This document shows positions 17,009 through 25,077 of a DNA stretch of 33,145 bases, piece by piece. The notes beneath the pieces were generated by a model. It worked only from the letters and a program-made list of their open reading frames with translations, had not been told where the DNA came from and ran no database searches. The position numbers and the translations under genes were made by a program. The stretch is from CAZHGD01 sp964531735. GTDB taxonomy: Bacteria; Armatimonadota; UBA10988. The stretch spans positions 1-33,145 of the forward strand of contig CAZHGD010000073.1 in the NCBI GenBank assembly GCA_964531735.1, read 5' to 3'. Within the stretch, counting starts at the first letter, position 1. Each line of letters begins with the position of its first letter.

Positions 17009-17018
17009 CCGTCACTCC

Positions 17019-17870
17019 TCAGCCTCGCCAGGTCACCAGCAGAATGCCGACCATCATCAGCAAGGCGCCCAGGACACGTCGTGTCCCAGGTGTCTCACCG
17101 AGCGCCCAGGCACCGCAGGCAACCGAGAACAACACCGCCGTGGCCCGCAACGGCACCACATAGACGACCGGGGCGAGCTTCAAGGCCAGCAGGATCAGCC
17201 CGTATGACATGTAGTCGCCGACTCCTGCCGCGGCCAAGCGCCAACCGCCGCGCTGCCAGGCCGCGGCCAACGGCTGCGGTCCACGCGTGCCCAGCACGTA
17301 GGCGTGCATCCAGACGGCCGCCAAGGCCGTGCAGAGCCACAGGTAGAGGGCCGGGTGCGCCAGCGTCACGCCGCGCTTGTCGACGATGCTGTAGCCGGAC
17401 GTCAGCAGGCCGACGAAGACCGCCGCCCAAGGACGCACGGCCTTCGCGCCACCGCCGGTCGGTCGGGAGATCAGCCAGGTGGCCAAGACCACCAGCGCGA
17501 TGCCGCAGATGCCCGCCACCGATGGCCGCTCACCGAGCAGCAGGACACCGAGGAGCAAGGTCGCGACCGGCGCCACTCCGCGCGCGATGGGATAGGCCAC
17601 CGACAGATCGCCGCGCTCGTAGCTGCAGGCCAGGCCGCGGTAGTACAGCAGCCAGAGCAGGCTGGTGGTCAACGCGAGGCAGACGGCCTGCCAGGGCGGG
17701 CGGCCGTCCTGGTACAGGTGCAGCAGGGCCGGGATGGTGCCGGTGATGGTGGCCGTGAGCAACAGCGCCGCGCTGGCGCTATCCTTGTCATCGGACTGCT
17801 TGAGCAGGGCGTTCCAGGCCGTGTGGAGGACCGCCGACAGCAACACGAACGCGAACGCCAGGACACTCAC
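17019..17870 (-). CDS. EamA/DMT family transporter
   Basis: The 283-residue protein has about ten hydrophobic helices in two EamA repeats. The first runs about 1-130 and includes YYRGLACSYERGDLSVAYPIARGVAPV followed by LGVLLLGERPSVAG. The second runs about 150-283 and ends with LRATAVLFSVACGAWALGETPGTRRVLGA. The paired 'GE(R/T)P' turns are the family hallmark. Such carriers export or import metabolites such as amino acids or sugars. GTG 17870 overlaps the stop codon of the preceding gene (GTGA) and follows GGTGGA by six bases, the usual arrangement for translational coupling. A TTG at 17885 is a less likely start. The coupling suggests its substrate relates to the barrel protein upstream, but nothing in sequence names it. 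Confidence 0.88.
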   Translation of the reverse strand: MSVLAFAFVLLSAVLHTAWNALLKQSDDKDSASAALLLTATITGTIPALLHLYQDGRPPWQAVCLALTTSLLWLLYYRGLACSYERGDLSVAYPIARGVAPVATLLLGVLLLGERPSVAGICGIALVVLATWLISRPTGGGAKAVRPWAAVFVGLLTSGYSIVDKRGVTLAHPALYLWLCTALAAVWMHAYVLGTRGPQPLAAAWQRGGWRLAAAGVGDYMSYGLILLALKLAPVVYVVPLRATAVLFSVACGAWALGETPGTRRVLGALLMMVGILLVTWRG

Positions 17871-19504
17871 AACCGTTCCACCCAACTGCGCGCCACCGCG
17901 CGCAGGTCATCGGAGTCGAGGGCCTCGCCGCTGTCGAGTGCGTCGGCATAGGCCAGCACTGGGACGCCCAGCTTCGACTGTAGTTCCACCGCCTCGCGCC
18001 AGGCCTCGCGCCCCGGGGCGTGGCGGTGCTCGACGGCCAGCAGCCAGTGTGGCGAGGCCAATCGGGCCAGGTGCAGGCGGTGCCGCAGCATGGCTGCGAC
18101 GCTGCGCCGGTCGGTCCACAGGGCACCGAGCGTGACCTGGTCGACCAGCCCGGCAAAGTACGGGTTGGCCACGGGCGCCACCATCAGCGCTTCTGGCTTG
18201 ACGCTGCGCGCCGCCTCGCGCAACTCGCGCAGGCGCGTCAGCAGGTGCGCCACGGTGACCGAGGGACTGGCGGGCCAGACCAGCCGCAGGCCGTCGGCAT
18301 CGAGGCCGTCGGGCGAGAGCGCCTGCCGGACGACCTCGGGCAGCGCCCCGCGGTCGTCGAGCAGCGGCCACGTCAGGATGATGCGTCGCCGCCGAGCGTG
18401 CTGGGCCGCGACGAAGCCGCGCAGATCGGGCCAGCGCCCGGCCTCGGCCGTGAGCGCGCCAGCGGTGGCCCACCAGCCGGGGCCGATCCAGACGACGCCC
18501 GGATCGAGGCCGGCCTGCTCCAGCCGGGCCAGGGCGTCGGTGTAGGCCGCCTCGGTGCAGGCGACCTCGATGGCGCCGCCGCGGGCCAGCCGGGCCTGGT
18601 GGCCGGTGCCGTCGAACACCGGGCGGCGCCACCACGACGGCACGTAGCCGGGCTCGGCCACCGGGCCGCGGCGGGCCTCGACGGCGGCGACCTGCGTGCG
18701 GCAGGCACCATAGACATCGCGGCCACCGAACGTGATGACCAGCGCCGGGCTGCGCCACTCGTCGGTGACCTGGACCGCGCCGCCGTAGTCGATCTCGAAG
18801 CCGAACCGGACGCCGCCGCGGTAGCTGAACCGTTGGAACTCCAGTTCGTGTGGCTCGGGCGCCAGGCCCATGGCCACCCAGGGCTGCTCGGGCGCCAGTT
18901 CGACGGCGATGGCCCAGAGCCCGGGCAGGAACGCGTCGAGCCCGCCGTTGCGCGTCGGGTCGTCGTTCAGGTCGACTTCGTCGTCCTCCCAGACCATCCG
19001 CAGGTCGCGTTCGGCGGCGGTGGGCCGGGCGCTGTAGTAGGTCTCGAACTGCGCCCGCGAACCGCGCGAGAGATCGCGGTAGGGCCGCTCGAAGCCCGGC
19101 CGGAAGCAGTTCTCGCCCAGCAGCAGACGCGTGGCGTCCTCCGGCAATGAGCCGCACCACAGATGGCAGCGCGACAGCCGGCCCTGGCCGGTCACCTCGA
19201 CGCGGTAGCTGACCTCATGCTCGCGACAGGCGAAGACGTAGCGCTTCTCGGCCCAGCACGAGGAACGACTGCGGAAGGTGACCACCGTGGCCTCGGCGTC
19301 GCGGCTGAGGAACGGCGGCCCGCAAGCCTCCAGATCGTCGCGGGCGTGGACCGTGTCGACGCTGGAGCCCACAAACAGCTCGGCGACGGGCAGTCCGGCG
19401 CTGGTGGAGACCTGGATGTACCAGGGCCGCTCCTTGTCGAAGCTCAGCGTGTAGGCGTCGGTGGCCAACTCCATGCGCTGGGACGATTTCTGCAGCCGGA
19501 CCAT
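17867..19504 (-). CDS. GH31/GH-D clan-like (beta/alpha) barrel protein, possible pseudoenzyme
   Basis: The 545-residue protein has an N-terminal beta-sandwich (about 1-280) and a C-terminal barrel (about 300-545), the layout of GH31/GH36-like alpha-glycosidases. Barrel landmarks are TDALARLEQAGLDPGVVWIGPGWW (322-345), a W.DLRGFVA.. stretch (358-367), and VANPYFAGLVDQVTLGALWTDRRSV (445-469). At the place where such enzymes show G(L/F)K(V/I/L)D, with Asp as nucleophile, this protein reads GLRLVWPAS (405-413) with no Asp. It may be inactive or use other residues. There is no signal peptide, so it is cytoplasmic. ATG 19504 is preceded by AAGGGG, which overlaps the stop of the upstream permease gene; GTG 19510 has no spacer from this site. 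I place it by overall pattern only, so the family call is moderate. Confidence 0.6.
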   Translation of the reverse strand: MVRLQKSSQRMELATDAYTLSFDKERPWYIQVSTSAGLPVAELFVGSSVDTVHARDDLEACGPPFLSRDAEATVVTFRSRSSCWAEKRYVFACREHEVSYRVEVTGQGRLSRCHLWCGSLPEDATRLLLGENCFRPGFERPYRDLSRGSRAQFETYYSARPTAAERDLRMVWEDDEVDLNDDPTRNGGLDAFLPGLWAIAVELAPEQPWVAMGLAPEPHELEFQRFSYRGGVRFGFEIDYGGAVQVTDEWRSPALVITFGGRDVYGACRTQVAAVEARRGPVAEPGYVPSWWRRPVFDGTGHQARLARGGAIEVACTEAAYTDALARLEQAGLDPGVVWIGPGWWATAGALTAEAGRWPDLRGFVAAQHARRRRIILTWPLLDDRGALPEVVRQALSPDGLDADGLRLVWPASPSVTVAHLLTRLRELREAARSVKPEALMVAPVANPYFAGLVDQVTLGALWTDRRSVAAMLRHRLHLARLASPHWLLAVEHRHAPGREAWREAVELQSKLGVPVLAYADALDSGEALDSDDLRAVARSWVERL

Positions 19505-19513
19505 CGGCACCCC

Positions 19514-21472
19514 TTACCAGTTGATCGGGTAGACCCGCAAGTCAGCAAAGAAGCAGGCGATGAAGGTGGCTCCAGCCCCGCAGAGGAAGTCGCCCAGGAT
19601 CAGCCCGAGGAAGAACGGGATCGCGCGCCGGTAGGCCCTCATGCCGCCGGCCTTGAGCGCCACGGTTTTGACCAGCCAGGCGATGAAGAACGGCATCCAC
19701 AAGCTGCCCATGGTGTTGGTGCCGGCCATGGCGTAGCCGATGGGATGCAGCGGGCACGACACGAAGGTGGCGCGCAGCCAGGTGAGGGCCAGCGTCACGG
19801 CGAAGCCGGCGCCCACCGCGCCCATCTGGGCCGAGGCGTCACGCGGCGGCTTGAGCAGTTGCGCGATGATCTCCTCGAAAATGGTCCGGCCCATCTGCGT
19901 GCGCCAGGGCTCCGCGCGGCCGAGCGCGCCGTGCCAGTACCAGACCTTCAGCCCCAGCATCAGCGACACCGGGATGGCGAACAGCAGCGCGATGATGATG
20001 GCGGCCGAGACCTGGCGCGGGCGGAGCTGCGCGCTGTCGGCCATCTTGAACGCGTCGAGTTGATGCGGCATCGACTGACAGCGCATGTCGAAGTTCGACA
20101 GGCTGCGCAGGAACGCCAGGATGGTCAGATCGCGCAGCGGCAGGCGGCTGCCGCAGGCGGTCATGACCAAGCGGTGCGGGTCCATCATCGGGCCGAACAG
20201 CCAGGCGTTGCCCGTCTCGGCGCGGATGCGGGTGGCGGCCAGCAGGAACGCCAGCGACAGCGCCAGCACCGTCGCCGCCAGCGTGATGCTCATGCCGGCC
20301 TGGGCCACGAACCAGAGCAGCAGGCCGAAGCAGACCACGAAGCTGCCGAACGCCGTGCGGTAGCTCAGCGGCTCCTGAGAGTCGTCCAGCGGCCCGTTGC
20401 GCCGCCGCACCGCCGTCTGCCACATGTCGCGCAGTGTGCCGCGCGCGTACCACAGGCTGAACGCGGTCAGCGCCAGGAAGGCGCCCGCGCCTTGCTCCTG
20501 CAAGTACGGGAACCGGCCCAACCCGGTGCTGACCTCGTTCATGCCCATCTGCGCGGCGAGGCCGGCCTGCACCTTGCCCAGCCAGAAGAAGAGCACGCAA
20601 CTGAAGGTCACATCCAGGCTGAGCAGGAAGCCGATGCCGATCACGAACGGGTAGAACGAGATGGCCACCGGCCGCATCGCCTGGGCGAACTTGCCCACGA
20701 AGGCCTGGTCGATGGGCGTGTAGCGCACGTTGAGGTCGGGCACCAGCGGCAGGTTGGCGTGCAGGTTGTTGTTGACGCCCAGCAGGAACGCCACGGCGAA
20801 GCCGACCCAGAGCACCGGGTTCCGCCAGAGGGTGTTGTCCTCGCGAGTCAGCTCCAGCGGCAGGATGACCGTCGGGAACGTCAACCGCTCGCGGTCGACC
20901 CATTGCCGGCGCAGCAGCGCGCTGAGACTGACCGTGGTGCCGACGAAGGCCATTAGGAACAGCGTCCAGACGACCATCGGCACGAGCCAGTCGTGGTAGG
21001 GCACGCCGGCGTTCCCGCGGTAGAAGTTGATGATGGCCTCGGGATTGCGCGGGACGAACCACTTCGGCACGAACGGTACCACCAGGTCGAGGTGGTTCTC
21101 GGGCGTGGCGAAGTAGAACGGCGCCAGCATGACCGGGACCAGGAAGTGGATGCCGCCACTGCTGGCCACAACGGTGCCGGTGGTCATCATGATGTAGACC
21201 ACGAGCACCTCGCCGCGCTCGAGCGCCAGTCGCGCCGACAGCGCCCGGAGCACGCGGTTGAGCAGCAAGACCACCAGCAGCCCGCCGAAGGCGCCGAGTG
21301 GAATGGAGGTGTTGGCCAGCGCGCTGTGCCCGCGCTGCCCGACGACCAGCTCGGCTTCATGGATCCAGCGGCAGACCAGCGCCACCATGACCAACCCGAG
21401 CAAGAGCGAGCGCCACGTCAGCGCGGCGTGCCGAACCGAGGCGCTATCGGGTGCTGGCGGGGCGGCGGCCAT
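19514..21472 (-). CDS. DUF6785/DUF6784 family multi-spanning membrane protein
   Basis: The 652-residue protein has at least twelve hydrophobic segments and matches the DUF6785 (N-terminal) and DUF6784 (C-terminal) pair, which resembles oligopeptide-transporter (OPT) permeases. Landmarks are LALERGEVLVVYIMMTTGT near residue 80, RRQWVDRERLTFPTVILPLEL near 190, and the C-terminal HPIGYAMAGTNTMGSLWMPFF followed by PFFLGLILGDFLCGA. An uptake role for a peptide-like or other organic solute is likely but the substrate is not known. I chose ATG 21472, since the sequence upstream looks non-coding; GGAGGAT lies about 12 bases before it, a long spacer. It is the first gene of a four-gene minus operon. 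Confidence 0.8.
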   Translation of the reverse strand: MAAAPPAPDSASVRHAALTWRSLLLGLVMVALVCRWIHEAELVVGQRGHSALANTSIPLGAFGGLLVVLLLNRVLRALSARLALERGEVLVVYIMMTTGTVVASSGGIHFLVPVMLAPFYFATPENHLDLVVPFVPKWFVPRNPEAIINFYRGNAGVPYHDWLVPMVVWTLFLMAFVGTTVSLSALLRRQWVDRERLTFPTVILPLELTREDNTLWRNPVLWVGFAVAFLLGVNNNLHANLPLVPDLNVRYTPIDQAFVGKFAQAMRPVAISFYPFVIGIGFLLSLDVTFSCVLFFWLGKVQAGLAAQMGMNEVSTGLGRFPYLQEQGAGAFLALTAFSLWYARGTLRDMWQTAVRRRNGPLDDSQEPLSYRTAFGSFVVCFGLLLWFVAQAGMSITLAATVLALSLAFLLAATRIRAETGNAWLFGPMMDPHRLVMTACGSRLPLRDLTILAFLRSLSNFDMRCQSMPHQLDAFKMADSAQLRPRQVSAAIIIALLFAIPVSLMLGLKVWYWHGALGRAEPWRTQMGRTIFEEIIAQLLKPPRDASAQMGAVGAGFAVTLALTWLRATFVSCPLHPIGYAMAGTNTMGSLWMPFFIAWLVKTVALKAGGMRAYRRAIPFFLGLILGDFLCGAGATFIACFFADLRVYPINW

Positions 21473-21498
21473 GGCGGCAGGATGATCCTCCAGCCGGC

Positions 21499-21528
21499 AT
21501 ACTACCACGCGCGGTGTGGGCGAAGCAA
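21499..21528 (-). promoter_or_regulatory. Candidate promoter of the permease/translin operon
   Basis: On the minus strand, TTGCTT (21528-21523), an 18-base spacer and TAGTAT (21504-21499). The -10 box ends 26 bases before ATG 21472. The -35 box matches four of six consensus bases. Confidence 0.5.
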
Positions 21529-21551
21529 GGCGAGCAATCGGGCTCCGTCAC

Positions 21552-21929
21552 TCATTTAAGCAACGCGGCCGCCACGGCGATGAGGACCAGCAGCCAGACG
21601 AACACGATGGCCGCGGCGGCCCAGCGTCCAGCCGCACCGACCGGCGCGTCGTCGTTGGCGCGACGGCAGTCGGCCAGCACTTCGGCCGGCACCAGGCGGA
21701 TGATCAGGGCGATGCCCAGCGGCAGCAGCAGCAGGTCGTCGAGGTAGCCGAAGACTGGGATCCAGTCCGGGATCAGGTCGATCGGGCTGACGGCGTAGGC
21801 GACCACGGCGATGGCCAGGGCGCGGGCTTGCCAAGGCACCCGCGGGTCGCGACACGCCCGGGCCAGTGCCCGGACGTCCTGCTTGAGTTCGCGGGCGCGC
21901 CGGCGCCAATCGGCCCACTGGCAAGGCAC
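21552..21929 (-). CDS. DUF1232 (YkvA-like) membrane protein
   Basis: The 125-residue protein carries the DUF1232 signature AYAVSPIDLIPDWIPVFGYLDDLLLLPLGI (about 44-73). A second hydrophobic helix lies at the C-terminus (about 103-123). Family members are small inner membrane proteins of unknown function. Start GTG 21929 has GAGGA eight bases upstream and lies 11 bases after the stop of the beta-helix gene, so the two are probably co-transcribed. No particular link between the two products is known. Confidence 0.85.
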   Translation of the reverse strand: MPCQWADWRRRARELKQDVRALARACRDPRVPWQARALAIAVVAYAVSPIDLIPDWIPVFGYLDDLLLLPLGIALIIRLVPAEVLADCRRANDDAPVGAAGRWAAAAIVFVWLLVLIAVAAALLK

Positions 21930-21940
21930 TGTCGTCGTCC

Positions 21941-23521
21941 TCAGCCTGCATCCGACTTCAGCAGTATACCCCGACCCGTGCCGCCGCGCGGCAGCGTTCG
22001 AGGGTAGTCCGGGTTGAGTCGCTGCTGGATCACCCGGACCAGCCGGTCTGGTTCCAGGGCCTCGGGTGTCGCGCCGGCCGACCGCTGCAGGCGGATCTGC
22101 GACAGGTGCAGGTCACGCACGGTACAGTCTTTGTCGGGCGAGAAGATCTCGACCCAGGTGCGGCTGTCCTGTGGGTTGTGCTGATAGGTCTGTGACAGCG
22201 GACCGACGCTGACCAGGGCGTAGCCAGGCGGCAGCTGCGCCGTCTGGAGGGTGACTTCGGCCAGGCTCAACCCGTCCACGTTGGTGTGGACTTGGGCCAG
22301 CGCCTCGCCGGTCGGCGCGGTGGTGATCTGCCGCAGGTAGATGCGGCGCAGGTCGCCGATCGGCTCGGAGTAGTCACGGTCGCGGCCCAGCTCCAGGTTC
22401 GGCTGGTCGTACATCTTGAACGCCCGGATGGCCCGGACGCGCCGGATCACCACGTCGTGGATGTCGCAGACCTGCTTCGTGCCGTCGGCGAAGGTCTTGT
22501 GGCCGGGCAGCAGGCGGATCTCGGCGCTGCCGGTCCGCTCCACGCGGCCGTCGGGCAGCGCGCGGCCGCACGTGATGTCGTCGACCAGCACATGATGAAT
22601 GGGCCCGAAAGCCATGGTGCAGTTCAACCAGTCCCAGGCGTTCAGGGCCACCAGGTCATCGCCGGTGACGCCGCCGACGCCGCGGATCACTCCGTAGCTG
22701 GACTGGCCCTGGACATGGACGCCGTCGCGGTGGTGATCCTCCAGGCGAATGTCCTGCACCAGGAACTCGGTGGTGGCGCCGAGGTGGACGCCGAAGGCGC
22801 GCGACTGTCGGATCGTGACGCCGGTCACGACCAGCCGGCGGACGTTGTCGAAGAAGAGCACTCCGTGGGCGCCCGGGATCGAGTCCTGCGCGTCGGCCCG
22901 GCCCTTGCCATTGCCGTTCGACTCGGCCGGCGAGGTCGCGAGGGTGGTCCAGATGCCGCCCTGGACGAGGATGTCCGTGTCAGGCGTGGCGTGGGCCGGC
23001 AGCGGGCCGCCCTGGCCGCTGAGTGGGTGGGCGTTGCGGACCAGGCAGGTGCTGGCGCCTGGCCGGAGGCGGATCTCGGCCTTCGCGTCAGCCAGCAAGG
23101 CGTGGCCGGAGGCGAGGACCAGTGGCGCGTCCAGATAGTACGGCTCCGGCCGGGCCGGGATCCGGACCACGGCATGTTGGTCGACGGCGGCCTGCATGGC
23201 TTGCGTCCAGAGCTGCGCCCGCACGGGCAGCGTCTGCATCGACCCGTCGGCCCTGGGCCAGCGTTCCTCCCAGGTGCCGGTGGTCACACGGTCGCGGTAA
23301 GCCTCGATGGACACGGCCTCGGTCGCCGCGACCTTGGCCGACAGCGCCGGCGCCCAGGACTGAAGCCGCCCTTCCAACTCACGAACCAGCTCGCCTTCGC
23401 GCTCACTCATGCCACCACCGCCTGGAGCCGGAACTGCGGGTCCGGCCATGAGCGGCCAGGCGCCCTGGAGCAGGCACACCACCGTGAGGCGGAGCGTGCG
23501 CTGAACGGATCGTCGGTGCAT
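21941..23521 (-). CDS. Secreted right-handed beta-helix protein (polygalacturonase/lyase-like)
   Basis: The 526-residue protein has an N-terminal signal-like stretch (basic MHRRSVQRTLR, then LTVVCLLQGAWPLMAG). A parallel beta-helix of short V/I-rich turns follows from about 135 to 470: VRRLVVTGVTIRQS, EFLVQDIRLEDHHRDGVHVQG, and so on. D266 in HRDGVHV and the D288-D289 pair in TGDDLVALNA occupy the places of the catalytic aspartates of GH28 pectinases (NTDG and GDD). Related sugar epimerases and lyases share the fold, so polysaccharide attack is likely but the exact reaction is open. ATG 23521 gives the signal peptide; only a weak AAAGG precedes it, and the open frame upstream does not look coding. 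It is divergent from the FAD oxidoreductase. Confidence 0.75.
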   Translation of the reverse strand: MHRRSVQRTLRLTVVCLLQGAWPLMAGPAVPAPGGGGMSEREGELVRELEGRLQSWAPALSAKVAATEAVSIEAYRDRVTTGTWEERWPRADGSMQTLPVRAQLWTQAMQAAVDQHAVVRIPARPEPYYLDAPLVLASGHALLADAKAEIRLRPGASTCLVRNAHPLSGQGGPLPAHATPDTDILVQGGIWTTLATSPAESNGNGKGRADAQDSIPGAHGVLFFDNVRRLVVTGVTIRQSRAFGVHLGATTEFLVQDIRLEDHHRDGVHVQGQSSYGVIRGVGGVTGDDLVALNAWDWLNCTMAFGPIHHVLVDDITCGRALPDGRVERTGSAEIRLLPGHKTFADGTKQVCDIHDVVIRRVRAIRAFKMYDQPNLELGRDRDYSEPIGDLRRIYLRQITTAPTGEALAQVHTNVDGLSLAEVTLQTAQLPPGYALVSVGPLSQTYQHNPQDSRTWVEIFSPDKDCTVRDLHLSQIRLQRSAGATPEALEPDRLVRVIQQRLNPDYPRTLPRGGTGRGILLKSDAG

Positions 23522-23723
23522 GTCCGGGTGGGCCTTTCGCCATGGTGCGCCGGTCTGGCCGGCGGCAGATGCTCGCGGCCCGGAGCATTCCACACCGGTG
23601 GGCCGGTGACCTCCTCGGTCACTCCCGGTCGCGCGCCGTGCTGGCGAGTTGGAGGAGCCGAGCGCCCCAAGGCCAACCGGCCGGCAGCGGCCGCGAGGAC
23701 ACTCGCGCCGGGAGGCGGTCACC
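23522..23723. other. Divergent intergenic region without clear promoter
   Basis: This 202-base gap lies between the beta-helix gene (minus) and the FAD oxidoreductase gene (plus). It should hold both promoters, yet I see no TTGACN with a spaced -10 box on either strand. Regulation by a weaker or activator-dependent promoter is possible. Confidence 0.4.
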
Positions 23724-25070
23724 ATGAGCACCATCCTCGAACCCGCGCGCAGTACACCGGTCGTTGAAGACTGCGACGTCTGCGTCGTCGGCGGCAGTTG
23801 CACCGGCGTGTTCGCCGCGGTCGCGGCGGCTCGGCTGGGCGCGCGCGTGGCGCTGGTCGAGAACGGGGGCTACTTCGGCGGCACGGCCACCGCCAGCCTG
23901 GTGGCCATCTGGCACACCGTGCTCGACACCGTCTACGAGCGGACCATCATCGGTGGCCTGACCACCGAGATAGTCGACCGGCTGCTGGCCCGCGACGCGG
24001 CCATCGCGCACGAGCCGAACGCCTCGGCGCACTTCGTGCTCAGCCCGTACGAACTGGCCATCGAGCTCGACCTGTTGGTGGCCGAGCACAGCATCCGCCC
24101 GTTCCTGCACACGCGCTTCGTGGCGCCGGCGGCCGAGGATGGGCTGGTCTCGGCGGTGGTCATCGAGGACAAGACCGGTCGCCGCGCCATTCGCGCGCGG
24201 CAGTTCATCGACGCCACCGGTGACGGCGACCTGGTCCACCGGTTGGGGCTGGCCACGTGGCGGCAGGCCGCGCTGCAGCCGCCGACCACCACGGCGTTGC
24301 TGCAGGGCCTGGCCAAGCTGCCGGCCGGGTTCAGTCTGGCCCGCACCGTGTTCGACCCGCAGTATCCCGAGGCCCTGCCGCGCGGCTTTCTGTGGGGCGT
24401 CCATGTGCCCGGTGACGACGTGTTCATGGTGGCCGGCACGCGCGTCCACGGCTGTGATGCGTCGGACGCCGACCAGTTGACCCAGGCCGAAATGGGCGGG
24501 CGCCAGCAGGTGCGCGCGATGCTCGACATCCTGCGGCGGCACGTGCCCGGCGGCGAGCAGGTGGCGCTGGTCGGCCTGCCGGCCCGCATCGGCCTGCGCC
24601 AGAGCCGCCAGGTCGTCGCGCAGCATCGGCTGACCGAGCAGGAGGTGCTGCACGGGGTACGCTTCGACGACGCCATCGCCAACGGCAGCTACCGCGTCGA
24701 TGTCCATTTCGCCGACCGCGACGGCCTGGTGTTCCGCTATCTCGATGGCAGCGAGTTGACGGTCTACTGCGACGGGACCTCCGAGCGCGGCCGGTGGCGG
24801 CCCGAGAGCGCCGACAACCCGACCTTCTACCAGGTGCCCTACCGCAGCCTGGTGCCGCAGGGCGCCCGGAACGTGTTGGTGGCGGGACGCTGCCTCGACG
24901 CCGACGAGGGCGCCTTCGGCGCGGTGCGGGTGATGGTCAACTGCAACCAGATGGGTCAGGCGGCCGGTGTGGCGGCGTGGCTGGCCGACGAGGCGGGCGT
25001 GCCGGTGGGCCAAGTGGATCCGGTTCGCCTGCGTGGGGTGCTGGCCGAGCAGGGCGCGGTGGTGATCTGA
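23724..25070 (+). CDS. FAD-dependent oxidoreductase (PF12831-like)
   Basis: This 448-residue protein has an N-terminal Rossmann FAD-binding site: CVVGGSCTGVFAAVAAARLGA with E46 (ALVENGGYFGGTAT) to bind the ribose. The GGTAT box after the glutamate and FIDATGDGDLVHRLG (near 170-185) are typical of FAD_oxidored proteins. The C-terminus has the second dinucleotide segment ARNVLVAGRCLDADEGAFGAVRVMVNC with NQMGQAAGVAAWLA. Members are widespread beside carbohydrate genes in Planctomycetota-type genomes, with mostly unknown substrates. There is no signal peptide. ATG 23724 has GGGAGG eight bases upstream. The gene is divergent from the beta-helix gene and convergent with the TPR gene, which ends seven bases away. 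Confidence 0.88.
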   Translation: MSTILEPARSTPVVEDCDVCVVGGSCTGVFAAVAAARLGARVALVENGGYFGGTATASLVAIWHTVLDTVYERTIIGGLTTEIVDRLLARDAAIAHEPNASAHFVLSPYELAIELDLLVAEHSIRPFLHTRFVAPAAEDGLVSAVVIEDKTGRRAIRARQFIDATGDGDLVHRLGLATWRQAALQPPTTTALLQGLAKLPAGFSLARTVFDPQYPEALPRGFLWGVHVPGDDVFMVAGTRVHGCDASDADQLTQAEMGGRQQVRAMLDILRRHVPGGEQVALVGLPARIGLRQSRQVVAQHRLTEQEVLHGVRFDDAIANGSYRVDVHFADRDGLVFRYLDGSELTVYCDGTSERGRWRPESADNPTFYQVPYRSLVPQGARNVLVAGRCLDADEGAFGAVRVMVNCNQMGQAAGVAAWLADEAGVPVGQVDPVRLRGVLAEQGAVVI

Positions 25071-25077
25071 CGGCGCC

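Noticed and set aside
19163..20956. A 597-codon plus-strand frame opposite the GH-like and DUF6785 genes
   Set aside because: The composition is Gln/His/Arg-rich, with no ribosome binding site and no domains, while the opposite strand has membrane helices and family motifs.
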